Shown here: positions 1 through 9,071 of the stretch, one piece after another
Numbering within the stretch: position 1 is the stretch's first letter
Layout: each line of letters opens with the position of its first letter
Assembly (NCBI RefSeq): GCF_036084755.1
Contig: NZ_CP107968.1
Location: forward strand, 1,054,001 to 1,118,000
DNA length: 64,000 nt
Direction: 5' to 3'
From: Streptomyces sp. NBC_00370
Lineage (GTDB): Bacteria > Actinomycetota > Actinomycetes > Streptomycetales > Streptomycetaceae
Position numbers and translations under genes: made by a program
The notes under the pieces: model-generated
Seen by the model: only the letters and a program-made list of their open reading frames with translations
The model's database searches: none
What the model was told of the DNA's origin: nothing

Positions 1-1734
1 CGCATACGCTCCGCAGTCACCGCCCTCGACCGCCGGTCGTTTCTCGCCGCGACCGGCGCGGTCGGCGTCTCGGCCGGAATCGGACTGGCGCTCGGTGCCG
101 GCGGCGGTTCCGACGCGGCGGCCGCCGCACCGGAGTCGTCCGCTCCGGCGGTGCCCGCGCCCCGTACCGCCCCCTCCCCCACCCCCACGCCGGCCGTACC
201 GGCCAGGACCACACTGGACTCGGTCGCCGCCCCGCGTAACAACCTCGCCGCCTTCCGGCGGCTCGGCGAAGGGCCCGGCTGGCACCGCGTCATCAGGGAG
301 CGGCTGGCGCCGGCCAAGAAGGGGCGCGCCGACCGGCGTACCGTCCTCAGCTCGTTCGTGCAGCTCACCGACCTGCACCTGGTCGACGTCCAGCACCCGG
401 TACGCACCGAGTACCTGCGCGCGCGGCAGCTCAGCTCCTGGCGTCCGCACGAGGCGCTCACCGTGCCCGGCGCCGTCTCCCTGGTCGAGCGGATCAACGC
501 CCTCACCGCGGGTCCCGCGACCGGCGCCCCGCTGTCCTTCGCCGTGACGACCGGCGACAACACCGACAACAACTCGCGGGCGGAACTCGACTGGTTCCTG
601 ACCGTCATGAGCGGCGGCCGGGTCACCCCCAACACGGGGGACGGCAAAAAGTACGAGGGCGTGCAGAATTCCGGTGAGCGGCTGTACTGGCACCCCGAGG
701 ACGCGCTGCGCGACCCGGACAAGCAGCTCGGCTTCCCCAGGATCGACGGGTTCCTCGACGCCGCGACGCGTTCCGTCGACAGCCCGGGACTGCGGATCCC
801 GTGGTACTCGACGGTCGGCAACCACGACTCGCTGGCCAGCGGCGCGATGGCGGACCGATCCGGTTTCCTCGCCGAATTCGCCGTCGGTGACCGGAAGTTG
901 TTCGCCGTCCCGGACTCCGATGCCGACGCACTGGCGAAGGCGCTGACCGCCGGCAGCAATCCGGCGGGCGGCGAGCTGGTCGATCTGCTGCGCCGCGAGA
1001 AGCGCCGGATGCGCACCGTCACACCGGATCCGCTCCGGGCCCCGTTCGGCCCCCGCGAATACCTCCGGGCGCACCTCGACCCGGCCTGCACGGGACCGGG
1101 TCCGCTGGGCCACGGCTACAGCGCCGCCAACCTCGACAGTGACACGCTGTACTACACCTTCCCGATGGGCGGGAACGTCATCGGCGTCAGCCTGGACACC
1201 ACCGACCGCGCCGGACACTTCCTCGGCTCACTCGGCACGGCCCAGCTCACTTGGCTGGAGCGAACACTCACGGAGAACAAGGACGCGCACGTCGTTGTTT
1301 TCAGCCACCACAACAGCTGGACGATGACCAACACCCACCGTGATCCGGCCAGACCGGGCGAGGCGCGCCACACGGGCGACGAAGTGGTGGCCCTGCTGCG
1401 GCGCCACCGTAATGTCCTGGCGTGGGTCAACGGGCACAGCCACCGCAACGCGATCCTGCCGCACGGCTCGTTCTGGGAGATCTCCACCGCGTCGCACGTC
1501 GACCACCCGCAGCTCGCCCGGGTCATCGAGATCACCGACAACGGCGACGGCACACTGTCCCTGTTCACCACGCTGATCGAGTCGGGCGCGCCGTACCGCA
1601 CCGACTTCGACGACCTGTCGCAGACCGGCCTCGCCGGCCTCTACCGCGAACTGGCCCAGAACGCCCCGGGGCGCGGCACCGCGGGGGTCGGCGAGTCCGA
1701 GGACCGCAACACGGAGCTGCTGCTCAGCCGGTGA
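1..1734 (+). CDS. Tat-exported metallophosphoesterase (TIGR03767-like), 5' end missing
   Basis: Open frame from the window edge; the true start lies upstream. The first visible residues contain a twin-arginine signal (LDRRSFLAATG, nt 28-60) followed by a hydrophobic Ala/Gly stretch and a Pro/Ser/Thr linker, so the enzyme is probably exported folded. Calcineurin-like metal motifs follow in order: DLH (about nt 370), GDN (about nt 553), GNHDS (about nt 817), SHHN (about nt 1303) and GHSH (about nt 1432). Together they make a dinuclear-metal phosphoesterase active site. The size and motif spacing recall the actinobacterial TIGR03767 group; its natural substrate is not known to me. A GTG at 151 is a possible start but would delete the Tat signal, so I reject it. 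The 3' end overlaps the convergent tetR-type gene by 11 bases. Confidence 0.85.
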   Translation, partial: RIRSAVTALDRRSFLAATGAVGVSAGIGLALGAGGGSDAAAAAPESSAPAVPAPRTAPSPTPTPAVPARTTLDSVAAPRNNLAAFRRLGEGPGWHRVIRERLAPAKKGRADRRTVLSSFVQLTDLHLVDVQHPVRTEYLRARQLSSWRPHEALTVPGAVSLVERINALTAGPATGAPLSFAVTTGDNTDNNSRAELDWFLTVMSGGRVTPNTGDGKKYEGVQNSGERLYWHPEDALRDPDKQLGFPRIDGFLDAATRSVDSPGLRIPWYSTVGNHDSLASGAMADRSGFLAEFAVGDRKLFAVPDSDADALAKALTAGSNPAGGELVDLLRREKRRMRTVTPDPLRAPFGPREYLRAHLDPACTGPGPLGHGYSAANLDSDTLYYTFPMGGNVIGVSLDTTDRAGHFLGSLGTAQLTWLERTLTENKDAHVVVFSHHNSWTMTNTHRDPARPGEARHTGDEVVALLRRHRNVLAWVNGHSHRNAILPHGSFWEISTASHVDHPQLARVIEITDNGDGTLSLFTTLIESGAPYRTDFDDLSQTGLAGLYRELAQNAPGRGTAGVGESEDRNTELLLSR

Positions 1735-2290
1735 CGGAGGCCCCGGTGACCAGGGTCTGTACGGCCGGTCCGTAGAGATCGGCCAGCTGCTCGGGGGTGG
1801 CGGCGGCGCCGGCGCCCGCCGCGTGCAGGCTGAGCGTGGCGCTGAGCCCGATGAGCTGTCCCGCGATCAGCTCGGCCCGCAGCGCGCCGCCGGGTCCCGG
1901 CAACAGCCCGGCCAGCCGCTGGGTGATCTGCTCGCCGAACCGCTCGCGCAGCAGCGCCCGTTCGTCGTCCTTGCCGAGCGAGAACACCACCCGCAGCAGC
2001 AGGTCGCCCTGCGCCCGCTTGGCGCGCACCACGGTGAGCACCAGATGCCGGCCCAGTTCGGCGGGCGGTACGGCGAAGAGCAGGTCGGCCGCGGGGGCGA
2101 AGTCGGCGACGGTGTTGAAGAGCTCTTCCTTCGTGCCGAAGTGCTTGACGATCAGCGAGGCACTGACGCCCGCGTCCGCCGCGATGCCGCGCAGCGTCAC
2201 CTCCGCGTACGGCCGTACGGCGAAGGCCCGCCGGGCGGCGCGCAGGATCGCGCCCCGGCCGCTGCCAGGATCGGTGGCTTCCGCGCTCAT
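1724..2290 (-). CDS. TetR/AcrR-family transcriptional repressor
   Basis: 188 residues. The N-terminal helix-turn-helix is clear (VTLRGIAADAGVSASLIVKHF, about residues 30-50), followed by the usual all-helical ligand-binding domain. Its ATG overlaps the stop of the upstream DHA2 pump gene by 4 bases (ATGA, 2287-2290), so the two are translationally coupled and transcribed together from the promoter upstream of 3759. The likely role is local control of the pump: ligand binding would release the repressor from the large palindrome at 3796-3841. The ligand cannot be read from sequence. Confidence 0.92.
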   Translation of the reverse strand: MSAEATDPGSGRGAILRAARRAFAVRPYAEVTLRGIAADAGVSASLIVKHFGTKEELFNTVADFAPAADLLFAVPPAELGRHLVLTVVRAKRAQGDLLLRVVFSLGKDDERALLRERFGEQITQRLAGLLPGPGGALRAELIAGQLIGLSATLSLHAAGAGAAATPEQLADLYGPAVQTLVTGASVTG

Positions 2291-3759
2291 GCGTTCTCCT
2301 GGGCGAGCGATGCGGTCCGGTCCCTCCCGACGCTACCGGTCGCGGGTGTCCTGCCGCTCGGCAGACACAGCGTGACGGCCAGCGCCGCCAGCGCCACACC
2401 GCCCGAGATCAGGAACACCAGCAGATAGGCGTGCAGGGTCGGCGCGGTGAGCCCGCCCACCGTGAAGGTGACGTTGGCCAGGACGGCGGCGACCACCGCG
2501 CTGGAGAACGCCTGGCCGACCGAGCGCATCAGGGTGTTGAGCCCGTTGGCCGCCCCCGTCTCGGCCACCGGCACCGAGCGCATCACGAGCGTGGGCAGGG
2601 CGGAGTAGGCGATGGCGGTGCCCGCGGCGACGACGGTGGCCCCCAGGATGATCGTCCAGAGCTGATGGCTGGTGAAGAAGCGGATCACATAGCCGACGGC
2701 GAGCGTCCCGGAGGCGATCGCGAGGGCGGTCTTCGGCCCGTACTTGGCGGAGATCCTGGCCGACACCGGTGACAGCGCGACCATCGCGATCCCGCCGGGC
2801 AGCATGCACAGACCGCTGACCACGATGGACGCGCCGAGGCCGTAGCCGGTGGCCTTCGGCTCCTGCACCATCTGCCCGGTGGACAGCGAGTTGGCGTAGA
2901 AGGCGAAGCCGATCAGCAGCGCGGCGATGTTGGTCAGCAGCACGGCGGGCCGGGCCGAGACCCGCAGGTCGACCATGGGCGAACGGGTCCGCAGCTCGAA
3001 GCGGCCCCAGGCGAGCGCGATCAGTACCGCGAGGACGAGCAAACCGAGGGTGCGCCCGGAGGTCCAGCCCCAGTCGCCGCCCTGGGTGACCGCGAGCAGC
3101 AGGCTGACCAACGCCGCCGACAGACCGAGGGCGCCCCAGGCGTCGAACCTGCCGTGCGAGCGGCGCGACGACTCGGGCACGCAGAGCAGGACGAGCACGA
3201 TGTCGAGGACACCGAGCCCGGCCGAGGCCCAGAACATGGTGTGCCACTCGTAGTGCTCGATGACGAAGGCGGCGATGGGCAGTCCGACGGCGGCGCCGAT
3301 GCCGAGCGTCGAACTCATCAGCGCGACGGAGGAGATCATCCGGGCGGGCGGCAGTTCGTCGCGCATGATGCTGATGCCCAGCGGTACGACGGCCAGCGCG
3401 GCCCCCTGGAGGGCCCGGCCGACGATCAGCACACCGATCTCGGAGCTGACGGCGCACAGCACGGAGCCGAGGGCCAGCACCGCGAGCGAGGCGAGCAGCA
3501 CCCGGCGCTTGCCGTACATGTCGCCGACCCGCCCGAGCACGGGGGTGCAGACGGCGCCGGTCAGCAGCGTGACGGTGACCAGCCAGCTCGCGGCGGCGGG
3601 GGTGGCGCCGGTGAGGTCCGGGATGTGCGGCAGGAGCGGTACGACGAGCGTCTGCATGACCGCGACCACCACGCCGCAGAACGACAGGACGGCGACGAGG
3701 AAGCGCGGGTGCGGTGCTTCGACGGGCTCCTCGACGGGCGCGGATATCTCTCCGGACAT
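2287..3759 (-). CDS. MFS drug efflux transporter, DHA2-like
   Basis: 490 residues with about 14 hydrophobic helices. The motif-A-like loop GRVGDMYGKRR lies after helix 2 and a motif-C-like region (SSTLGIGAAVGLPIAAFV) in helix 5, both typical of proton-driven drug exporters. The start ATG at 3759 has GGAG four bases upstream. The gene is first in a two-gene operon with a TetR regulator, the common arrangement for a self-regulated efflux system. The substrate is unknown. Confidence 0.88.
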   Translation of the reverse strand: MSGEISAPVEEPVEAPHPRFLVAVLSFCGVVVAVMQTLVVPLLPHIPDLTGATPAAASWLVTVTLLTGAVCTPVLGRVGDMYGKRRVLLASLAVLALGSVLCAVSSEIGVLIVGRALQGAALAVVPLGISIMRDELPPARMISSVALMSSTLGIGAAVGLPIAAFVIEHYEWHTMFWASAGLGVLDIVLVLLCVPESSRRSHGRFDAWGALGLSAALVSLLLAVTQGGDWGWTSGRTLGLLVLAVLIALAWGRFELRTRSPMVDLRVSARPAVLLTNIAALLIGFAFYANSLSTGQMVQEPKATGYGLGASIVVSGLCMLPGGIAMVALSPVSARISAKYGPKTALAIASGTLAVGYVIRFFTSHQLWTIILGATVVAAGTAIAYSALPTLVMRSVPVAETGAANGLNTLMRSVGQAFSSAVVAAVLANVTFTVGGLTAPTLHAYLLVFLISGGVALAALAVTLCLPSGRTPATGSVGRDRTASLAQENA

Positions 3760-3795
3760 GTCACTCCGTATGTGCTGTGCCGACGTTTGTACGCG

Positions 3796-3841
3796 GGGGT
3801 GTACAGGTGTTCACCCATCAGGGTAAACGCCTGTGCACCCC
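3796..3841. promoter_or_regulatory. Large inverted repeat, candidate TetR operator
   Basis: Two 21-base arms, GGGGTGTACAGGTGTTCACCC (3796-3816) and its near-complement (3821-3841), differ at only 3 positions and are separated by ATCA. A second dyad, TGTAC-N8-GTACA (3788-3805), overlaps the left arm. The palindrome sits just upstream of the MFS-tetR operon start (3759, minus strand) and about 100 bases before the next rightward gene, which fits the repressor encoded in that operon. Assignment to this TetR is inferred. Confidence 0.6.
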
Positions 3842-3942
3842 TCGCCCTACCAGGGGCGGTGCGACACCCGGCACACTGTCCTGGGCGGTTCCGGTCAGGA
3901 AACCCGCCGCGGGAACACCGCTCGACCGCCGTGGGAGGCACG

Positions 3943-5199
3943 ATGGCGCTGCAGATCAGCGCGACCAACCCGGAGCATCCGGCCGTACTGCTGGATCTCC
4001 CGTGGAACACTCCGCTGGACGCCTGGCCCGCGGAGTGTCTGGTTCCGCTCCCCCGCGGTATCTCACGCCATGTGGTGCGCTTCGCCTCGGCGGGCCCCGA
4101 GGTGGTCGCCGTGAAGGAGATCACCGAGCGGGCCGCGCTCCGCGAGTTCGGACTGCTGCGAGACCTGCACCGGCTCGCCATCCCCGCCGTCGAGGCGGTG
4201 GGTGTGGTGACGGGACGGGTGGACGTGCACGGCGAGCCGCTGGAGTCGGCGCTGATCACCCGCCACCTCAAGGGCTCGCTGCCCTACCGGTCGATGTTCG
4301 AGTCGACGATGCGCCCCAGCACCGTCAAGCGGCTGATGGACGCGCTGGCCGTGCTGCTCGTACGGTTGCATCTCGCCGGGTTCGCCTGGGGCGACTGCTC
4401 GCTGTCGAACGCGCTGTTCCGGCGGGACGCGGGCGCGTACGCCGCGTATCTGGTGGACGCGGAGACCGGCCAGATCCAGCAGAACCTGAGCCACGGCCAG
4501 CGGGAGTACGACATAGAGCTGGCCCGGATGAACATCGCGGGCGAGCTGATGGACCTGGAGGCCTCGGGCTCCCTGCACCCGTCCGTCGACCCGGTCCCGT
4601 TCGGCGCGGCGATCGTCAAGCGCTACGAGGACCTCTGGCACGAGCTGACCCGCGAGTCGGTCTACCCGGTCGACAAGCGGCACTACATAGACCGCCGGAT
4701 ACGGCGCCTGAACGAACTGGGCTTCGACGTCGCCGAGATGCAGATCCAGAGCTCCCCGCAGGGTGACACGGTCACCTTCCTGCCGAAGGTGGTGGACGCG
4801 GGACACCACCAGCGGCAGTTGCTGCGGCTGACGGGCCTGGACGCCGAGGAGAACCAGGCGCGCCGGCTCCTCGGCGACCTGGAGGTCTGGATGGCGGGCC
4901 AGGACGACTACGCGCCGGGCGATCCGCTGGGGGCCAGGCCCGAGGTGCTGGCGCACCGCTGGGTGCGCGACGTCTTCCGGCCCACGGTGCGGGCGGTGCC
5001 GCTGGAGCTGCGCGGCGAGATGGACGCGGCGCAGATCTACCACGAGGTGCTGGAGCACCGCTGGTACCTGTCGGAGAACGCGGGGACCGACGTGGGTCTC
5101 GCTGCGACGATCGCGGACTACGTCGCCAACGTGCTGCCGCACTCGGCTGCGGCGCTGAACCCGCCGGAGACCGACAGCGTGGACGTCATCTCGCCCTGA
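3943..5199 (+). CDS. DUF4032 protein with kinase-like fold
   Basis: 418 residues. I chose ATG 3943 because GGGAGG ends four bases upstream; the open frame runs further back but has no ribosome site. The central part resembles lipopolysaccharide/aminoglycoside-type kinases: a catalytic-loop-like WGDCSLSN (about residues 149-156) and a following VDAETG (about 171) in place of DFG. The C-terminal part (DUF4032 region) is rich in charged helices. Members are common in actinobacteria and generally unassigned. It stands alone between the divergent MFS operon and the convergent FAD enzyme gene, so context does not reveal a substrate. Confidence 0.8.
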   Translation: MALQISATNPEHPAVLLDLPWNTPLDAWPAECLVPLPRGISRHVVRFASAGPEVVAVKEITERAALREFGLLRDLHRLAIPAVEAVGVVTGRVDVHGEPLESALITRHLKGSLPYRSMFESTMRPSTVKRLMDALAVLLVRLHLAGFAWGDCSLSNALFRRDAGAYAAYLVDAETGQIQQNLSHGQREYDIELARMNIAGELMDLEASGSLHPSVDPVPFGAAIVKRYEDLWHELTRESVYPVDKRHYIDRRIRRLNELGFDVAEMQIQSSPQGDTVTFLPKVVDAGHHQRQLLRLTGLDAEENQARRLLGDLEVWMAGQDDYAPGDPLGARPEVLAHRWVRDVFRPTVRAVPLELRGEMDAAQIYHEVLEHRWYLSENAGTDVGLAATIADYVANVLPHSAAALNPPETDSVDVISP

Positions 5200-5233
5200 G
5201 CCGCGACACCCCCGCCCGCGCGCGTCCCGTGCG

Positions 5234-6253
5234 TCACTGGAGGGCGCGTACGGCCGCGGTGAAGACGGTGGGCAGCCGTGCGGCGGCCGGCACGATCAGC
5301 CGGGCGCCCGCCGCGGTGCCCGCGACCCGCACCAGGCCTTCGGTGAGCAGCCGGTGGCGCCGGGACAGGGCGCGCCAGCGCCGTTCGTACGCCTCGGGCC
5401 GTCCGGCGCGCAGGCAGCGTACGGCCGCCTCCGCCGAGGCCAGCGCGAGCGCGACGCCCTCGCCGGTCAGCGCGTCCACGTAACCGGCCGCGTCGCCGAC
5501 GAGCAGCACCCGTCCCGCGACCCGGCGGCGCACCCGGCGGCGCAGCGGTCCTGCGCCGCGCACCGCGCCGGCCGCCGGCCGCCCTTCGAGCCGGGCGCGC
5601 AGCTCGGGGAAGCCGGCCAGATGCTCGTCGAAGCCGCGCCGGACCGTGCTCAGCACGGCCACCCCCACCAGGTCGTCGCCGACGGGTGTCACATACGCCT
5701 CGCCGGCGCCCGACCAGTACACCTCGACGAAGTCGCTCCACGGCTCGACGCGGTAGTGGCGCCGCTGCCCGTAGCGCCGGGGCCTGTGGTCGGGCAGTTC
5801 CAGGCCGAGAGCCCGGCCCACGGGCGAGTGCAGCCCGTCGGCGGCGACCAGCCAGCGGGCCCGCAGACCGCAGGCGCTCACCGAGTCGGCGTCCTGCCGG
5901 ACGTCGCGCACCCGGTCCGTCACGGTCTTGACGCCGAGTGCGTCGGCGCGCGCGGCGAGTGCGGCATGCAGGGCGGTGCGGCGCACTCCGAGTCCCGGCC
6001 CCGCGCCGAAGGTGGCCTCGGCGCTGTGCGGCCCGGCGAGATAGCGGATGCCGCGCAGCGGGTGGCCCGGCGGTGCGGGCAGGCCGAGGGCGGCGAGCGC
6101 GCGCACCCCGCTGGGCATGACGCCTTCGCCGCACGCCTTGTCGACGGGCGTGGTGCGCGGTTCGATCACCACCGCCTCGAAGCCCGCCCGGGTGGCGTGG
6201 ACGGCGGTCGCGAGTCCGGCGGGGCCGCCGCCGACCACCAGCAGGTCGATCAC
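5234..6253 (-). CDS. FAD-dependent oxidoreductase (geranylgeranyl-reductase/hydroxylase type)
   Basis: 339 residues from a GTG at 6253 that overlaps the preceding methyltransferase stop (GTGA, 6250-6253). It begins with an FAD-binding Rossmann motif (VVGGGPAGLA, about residues 6-15), followed by CGEGVMPSG (about 43), and has the second flavin motif GDAAGYVDALTGEG near residue 260. These mark the group that includes geranylgeranyl reductases and aromatic hydroxylases. In phenolic-lipid operons such as srs of S. griseus, the third gene is a flavin hydroxylase that oxidises the methylated resorcinol toward a quinone; I infer a comparable role here. Confidence 0.82.
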   Translation of the reverse strand: MIDLLVVGGGPAGLATAVHATRAGFEAVVIEPRTTPVDKACGEGVMPSGVRALAALGLPAPPGHPLRGIRYLAGPHSAEATFGAGPGLGVRRTALHAALAARADALGVKTVTDRVRDVRQDADSVSACGLRARWLVAADGLHSPVGRALGLELPDHRPRRYGQRRHYRVEPWSDFVEVYWSGAGEAYVTPVGDDLVGVAVLSTVRRGFDEHLAGFPELRARLEGRPAAGAVRGAGPLRRRVRRRVAGRVLLVGDAAGYVDALTGEGVALALASAEAAVRCLRAGRPEAYERRWRALSRRHRLLTEGLVRVAGTAAGARLIVPAAARLPTVFTAAVRALQ

Positions 6254-6864
6254 GGGCCGGCTTCGGCGGTGGCGCCGGTGGTGTCGGTGGCACCGGGCGT
6301 ATCGGTGGTGTCGGTGGCACCGGTCTTCAGCGTGCTCGTCCCGTCGTCCGTCAGGGCGAGCGCGGGGGCCAGCGCGCGGTTCTCGCAGCGGATACGGACC
6401 GTCAGCAGCCAGGCGTTCAGCAGGGTGAAGACGAGGGCGGTCAGCCAGGCCCCGTGCACGAGCGGCAGCGCGATGCCCTCGGCCACGACCGCCACGTAGT
6501 TGGGGTGCCGCAGCAGCCGGTACGGGCCGGCGGCGACCAGCGGCAGCCCCGGCACGATGACGACCTTGGTGTTCCAGCGCGGGCCGAGGGTGCGGATGCA
6601 CCACCAGCGCAGCGCCTGGGCCGCTACCACGACGGCGAGCATCGTCCAGCCGAGGGCCGCGTCGAACGGCCGGTCGCCGAGCCATACTTCGGCCAGACAG
6701 CCGAGCAGCAGCCCGGTGTGCAGGACGACCATCGGCGGGTAGTGCCGACGCCCGTACTCGACGCCGCCGCGCGCCATGCTCCAGCGCAGATGCCGCTTCG
6801 ACACGACGAGTTCGGCGACACGTTCGGCGCCGACCGCCAGGATCAGGACCGTGTACCAGATCAT
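6250..6864 (-). CDS. Isoprenylcysteine carboxyl methyltransferase family (ICMT-like) membrane enzyme
   Basis: 204 residues with four or five hydrophobic helices and the ICMT-family C-terminal signature GPYRLLRHPNYVAV (about residues 113-126), which binds S-adenosylmethionine. The family also includes small-molecule O-methyltransferases of alkylresorcinol pathways. It lies 44 bases after the type III PKS gene and overlaps the FAD enzyme gene by 4 bases. The C-terminus carries a low-complexity Thr/Asp tail made by a 27-nt repeat: identical 21-base units lie at 6276-6296 and 6303-6323. The tail is outside the conserved domain and may be dispensable. Confidence 0.83.
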   Translation of the reverse strand: MIWYTVLILAVGAERVAELVVSKRHLRWSMARGGVEYGRRHYPPMVVLHTGLLLGCLAEVWLGDRPFDAALGWTMLAVVVAAQALRWWCIRTLGPRWNTKVVIVPGLPLVAAGPYRLLRHPNYVAVVAEGIALPLVHGAWLTALVFTLLNAWLLTVRIRCENRALAPALALTDDGTSTLKTGATDTTDTPGATDTTGATAEAGP

Positions 6865-6908
6865 GTTCTCCCCGTCGTTGCGTATCGGCCGGCCCGGCTC
6901 GGCCGGTC

Positions 6909-7961
6909 CTACCAGCGGAGCAGTACGAGTTCGGAGCAGAACCCGGGCCCCATGGCCAGCAGCAGTCCCGCCGTACCGGCCGGTGGCCGCCGCTCGGCCA
7001 GGGTGTCACGCAGCACGTGCAGCACGGACGCCGACGACAGATTTCCCACCGCTTCGAGCGAGCGCCAGGTGACGTCGAGGGCCTGGTCGGGCAGGTCGAG
7101 CACTTCCTCGACGGCTTCGAGTACCTTCGGCCCGCCGGGGTGGCACACCCACGCCGTGATGTCCTCGCGCCCCAGTCCGTGGTCGGCGAGGAAAGCGTCC
7201 ACGTCGGCGGCGAGGTTCTTGCGCACGACGTCGGGGACGCTCGCGTCGAGGACGACCCGGAAGCCGGATCCGGTGATGTCCCAGCCCATCACGTCCTGCG
7301 TGTCGGGGTACATCCGGCTGCGGGTGTCGACCACGGAAGGACCGGGCCCGGGGCGGCGCGCCCCGCAGGCGACGACGGCGGCGGCGCCGTCCCCGAAGAG
7401 GCCGGTGGCGACCAGGTTCGCCATCGAGGAATCGTTTCGCTGGAAGGTCAGTGTGCACAGCTCGACGGAGAGCAGTACGGCGACGTCGTCGGGTCTGCCC
7501 AGCAGGTAGTCGTGGAGTCTGGCGATCCCGGCGGCCCCCGCGACACACCCGAGTCCGAAGATCGGCAGCCTTTTGACGTCGGGTCGCATGCCGAGCAGGT
7601 TGACCAGCCGCGCGTCGACGGACGGGGCGGCGATCCCCGTCACCGAGGTGAACATCAGCAGGTCGACATCGCGTGGCGAGAGCCCCGCCTCGTCCAGCGC
7701 CGCGGAGACGGCCTCGGCCCCCAGCGGTACGGCCGCCTCGATGAAGGCGTCGTTGGTGACCCCGAAATCGGTCAGCTCCGCGTACCGGTCGAGCGGAAGA
7801 GCGGTGTGCCGGGTGGCGACCCGGGCGGAGCGGTGGAGCCTGTCGAGCACCCGGCGGTCGGTTCCCGCGGGCAGACACGTCCTGGCGACCATGTCCGTGA
7901 GGTCTTGTTGGCTGTGCTGGTGCGGAGCCAGGGCTCCATGGACGGCTGCGATGCGAGTCAT
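6909..7961 (-). CDS. Type III polyketide synthase (chalcone/stilbene-synthase fold)
   Basis: 350 residues, the usual family length, from ATG 7961; the open frame extends 40 codons upstream without family similarity. The catalytic triad is visible: Cys139 in GLGCVAG, His274 in CHPGGPK and Asn307 in GNLSSAS. Also present are the FGDGAAAVV and GPGF elements near the C-terminus. The enzyme condenses malonyl-CoA extenders on an acyl or aryl starter without a carrier protein. The operon with an ICMT-like methyltransferase and FAD enzyme parallels alkylresorcinol/phenolic-lipid operons (srsA-srsB-srsC type). Product chain length cannot be told from sequence. No strong ribosome site is seen before the ATG. 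Confidence 0.92.
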   Translation of the reverse strand: MTRIAAVHGALAPHQHSQQDLTDMVARTCLPAGTDRRVLDRLHRSARVATRHTALPLDRYAELTDFGVTNDAFIEAAVPLGAEAVSAALDEAGLSPRDVDLLMFTSVTGIAAPSVDARLVNLLGMRPDVKRLPIFGLGCVAGAAGIARLHDYLLGRPDDVAVLLSVELCTLTFQRNDSSMANLVATGLFGDGAAAVVACGARRPGPGPSVVDTRSRMYPDTQDVMGWDITGSGFRVVLDASVPDVVRKNLAADVDAFLADHGLGREDITAWVCHPGGPKVLEAVEEVLDLPDQALDVTWRSLEAVGNLSSASVLHVLRDTLAERRPPAGTAGLLLAMGPGFCSELVLLRW

Positions 7962-8115
7962 CTGCGGTCCGAGGTCGGAGGTCGTGGACGTGTCAATGCC
8001 TGCCCGCGACTGCTGCCGCCACACGCGAAGTCGCCTGTACGGCCGCTCACACCGGGGCCGACGCACCCCGTACGGCGGCACGGGGGACGGCGCCGGTGGC
8101 GCCTACGATGACCCC

Positions 8116-8937
8116 GTGGACGCCACGCGCCGGACGGGCGCCCTGCTGAGAGCGTGTCACCCGGGGCCGACGGTGGCGGTGACCGCGCTGGTCGGCGGCC
8201 TGGCGGCGGCGGCCGGCGCCGACGCAGCCGGGTGTGTCCTGGCGACCGCCGCCGTGCTGGCGGGGCAGTTGTCGATCGGCTGGAGCAACGACGCCATCGA
8301 CGCGGCGCGTGACACCGCGACAGGCCGGGGCGACAAACCGGTGGCGGGCGGCTCCGTGAACGCGCGCGCCGTGCGGACCGCCGCCGTGGTCGCGCTGGCG
8401 CTGTGCGTGCCGCTCTCCCTCGGCTACGGGCTGCTGGCAGGCGTGGTGCATCTGGTCGGTGTGGTGGCCGGCTGGGCGTACAACCTCGGGCTCAAGTCGA
8501 CGGCGCTGTCCTGGCTGCCGTACGCGATCGGATTCACCTCGCTGCCCGCTTTCGTGACGCTCGGTCTGCCGGGCACGCCCGCGCCCGCCTGGTGGATCGT
8601 CACCGCCGCCGCGCTGGTGGGGGTGGGCGCGCATCTCGGCAACGTACTGCCGGACATCGAGGCCGATCTGGCCACCGGTGTGCGCGGCGGCCCGCAACGG
8701 CTCGGTCCCACCGCCGTACGGTGGCTGCTGCCCGCCCCGCTGGTGGCGGCGACGGTGCTGCTCGCCTTCGGCCGGCCGAGCACGTGGGGCGGTGTGGCTG
8801 TCGGTGTGGTGGTCGTCGTGGCCGTCGCCGGTTCGCTGCTGGGCCGTAGTCGCCCCAAGGTGCCGTTCCTCGCGGCGATCCTGGTCGCCGCCGTCGATGT
8901 GGCACTGCTGTTGTGGCAGGGCTCCGCCCTCGCGTAG
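8116..8937 (+). CDS. UbiA-family prenyltransferase
   Basis: 273 residues, mostly membrane helices. The first Asp-rich motif NDAIDAARD (N58-D66) matches the UbiA NDxxDxxxD pattern, and a second, NVLPDIEAD, lies in the distal half; both bind Mg-diphosphate of an isoprenoid donor. The start GTG 8116 lies six bases after a TACGAT -10-like hexamer (8104-8109), so the message may be leaderless. It is transcribed away from the type III PKS operon across a 154-base gap, suggesting the polyketide-derived phenol is prenylated. Menaquinone-type prenyl transfer is the alternative, but no men genes are nearby. Confidence 0.85.
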   Translation: MDATRRTGALLRACHPGPTVAVTALVGGLAAAAGADAAGCVLATAAVLAGQLSIGWSNDAIDAARDTATGRGDKPVAGGSVNARAVRTAAVVALALCVPLSLGYGLLAGVVHLVGVVAGWAYNLGLKSTALSWLPYAIGFTSLPAFVTLGLPGTPAPAWWIVTAAALVGVGAHLGNVLPDIEADLATGVRGGPQRLGPTAVRWLLPAPLVAATVLLAFGRPSTWGGVAVGVVVVVAVAGSLLGRSRPKVPFLAAILVAAVDVALLLWQGSALA

Positions 8938-9071
8938 GGCGGGCAGGCGACCGTTGCCATTCCGGTATACGGGCGGGTGACTGATCGGTGGGGAAGGGGG
9001 CACCCGGCGGCAAGCAGCACGGTCACCACCTTCCGACGTGACCGGCCGCCGAACTCATCGGGAGTAGACAG

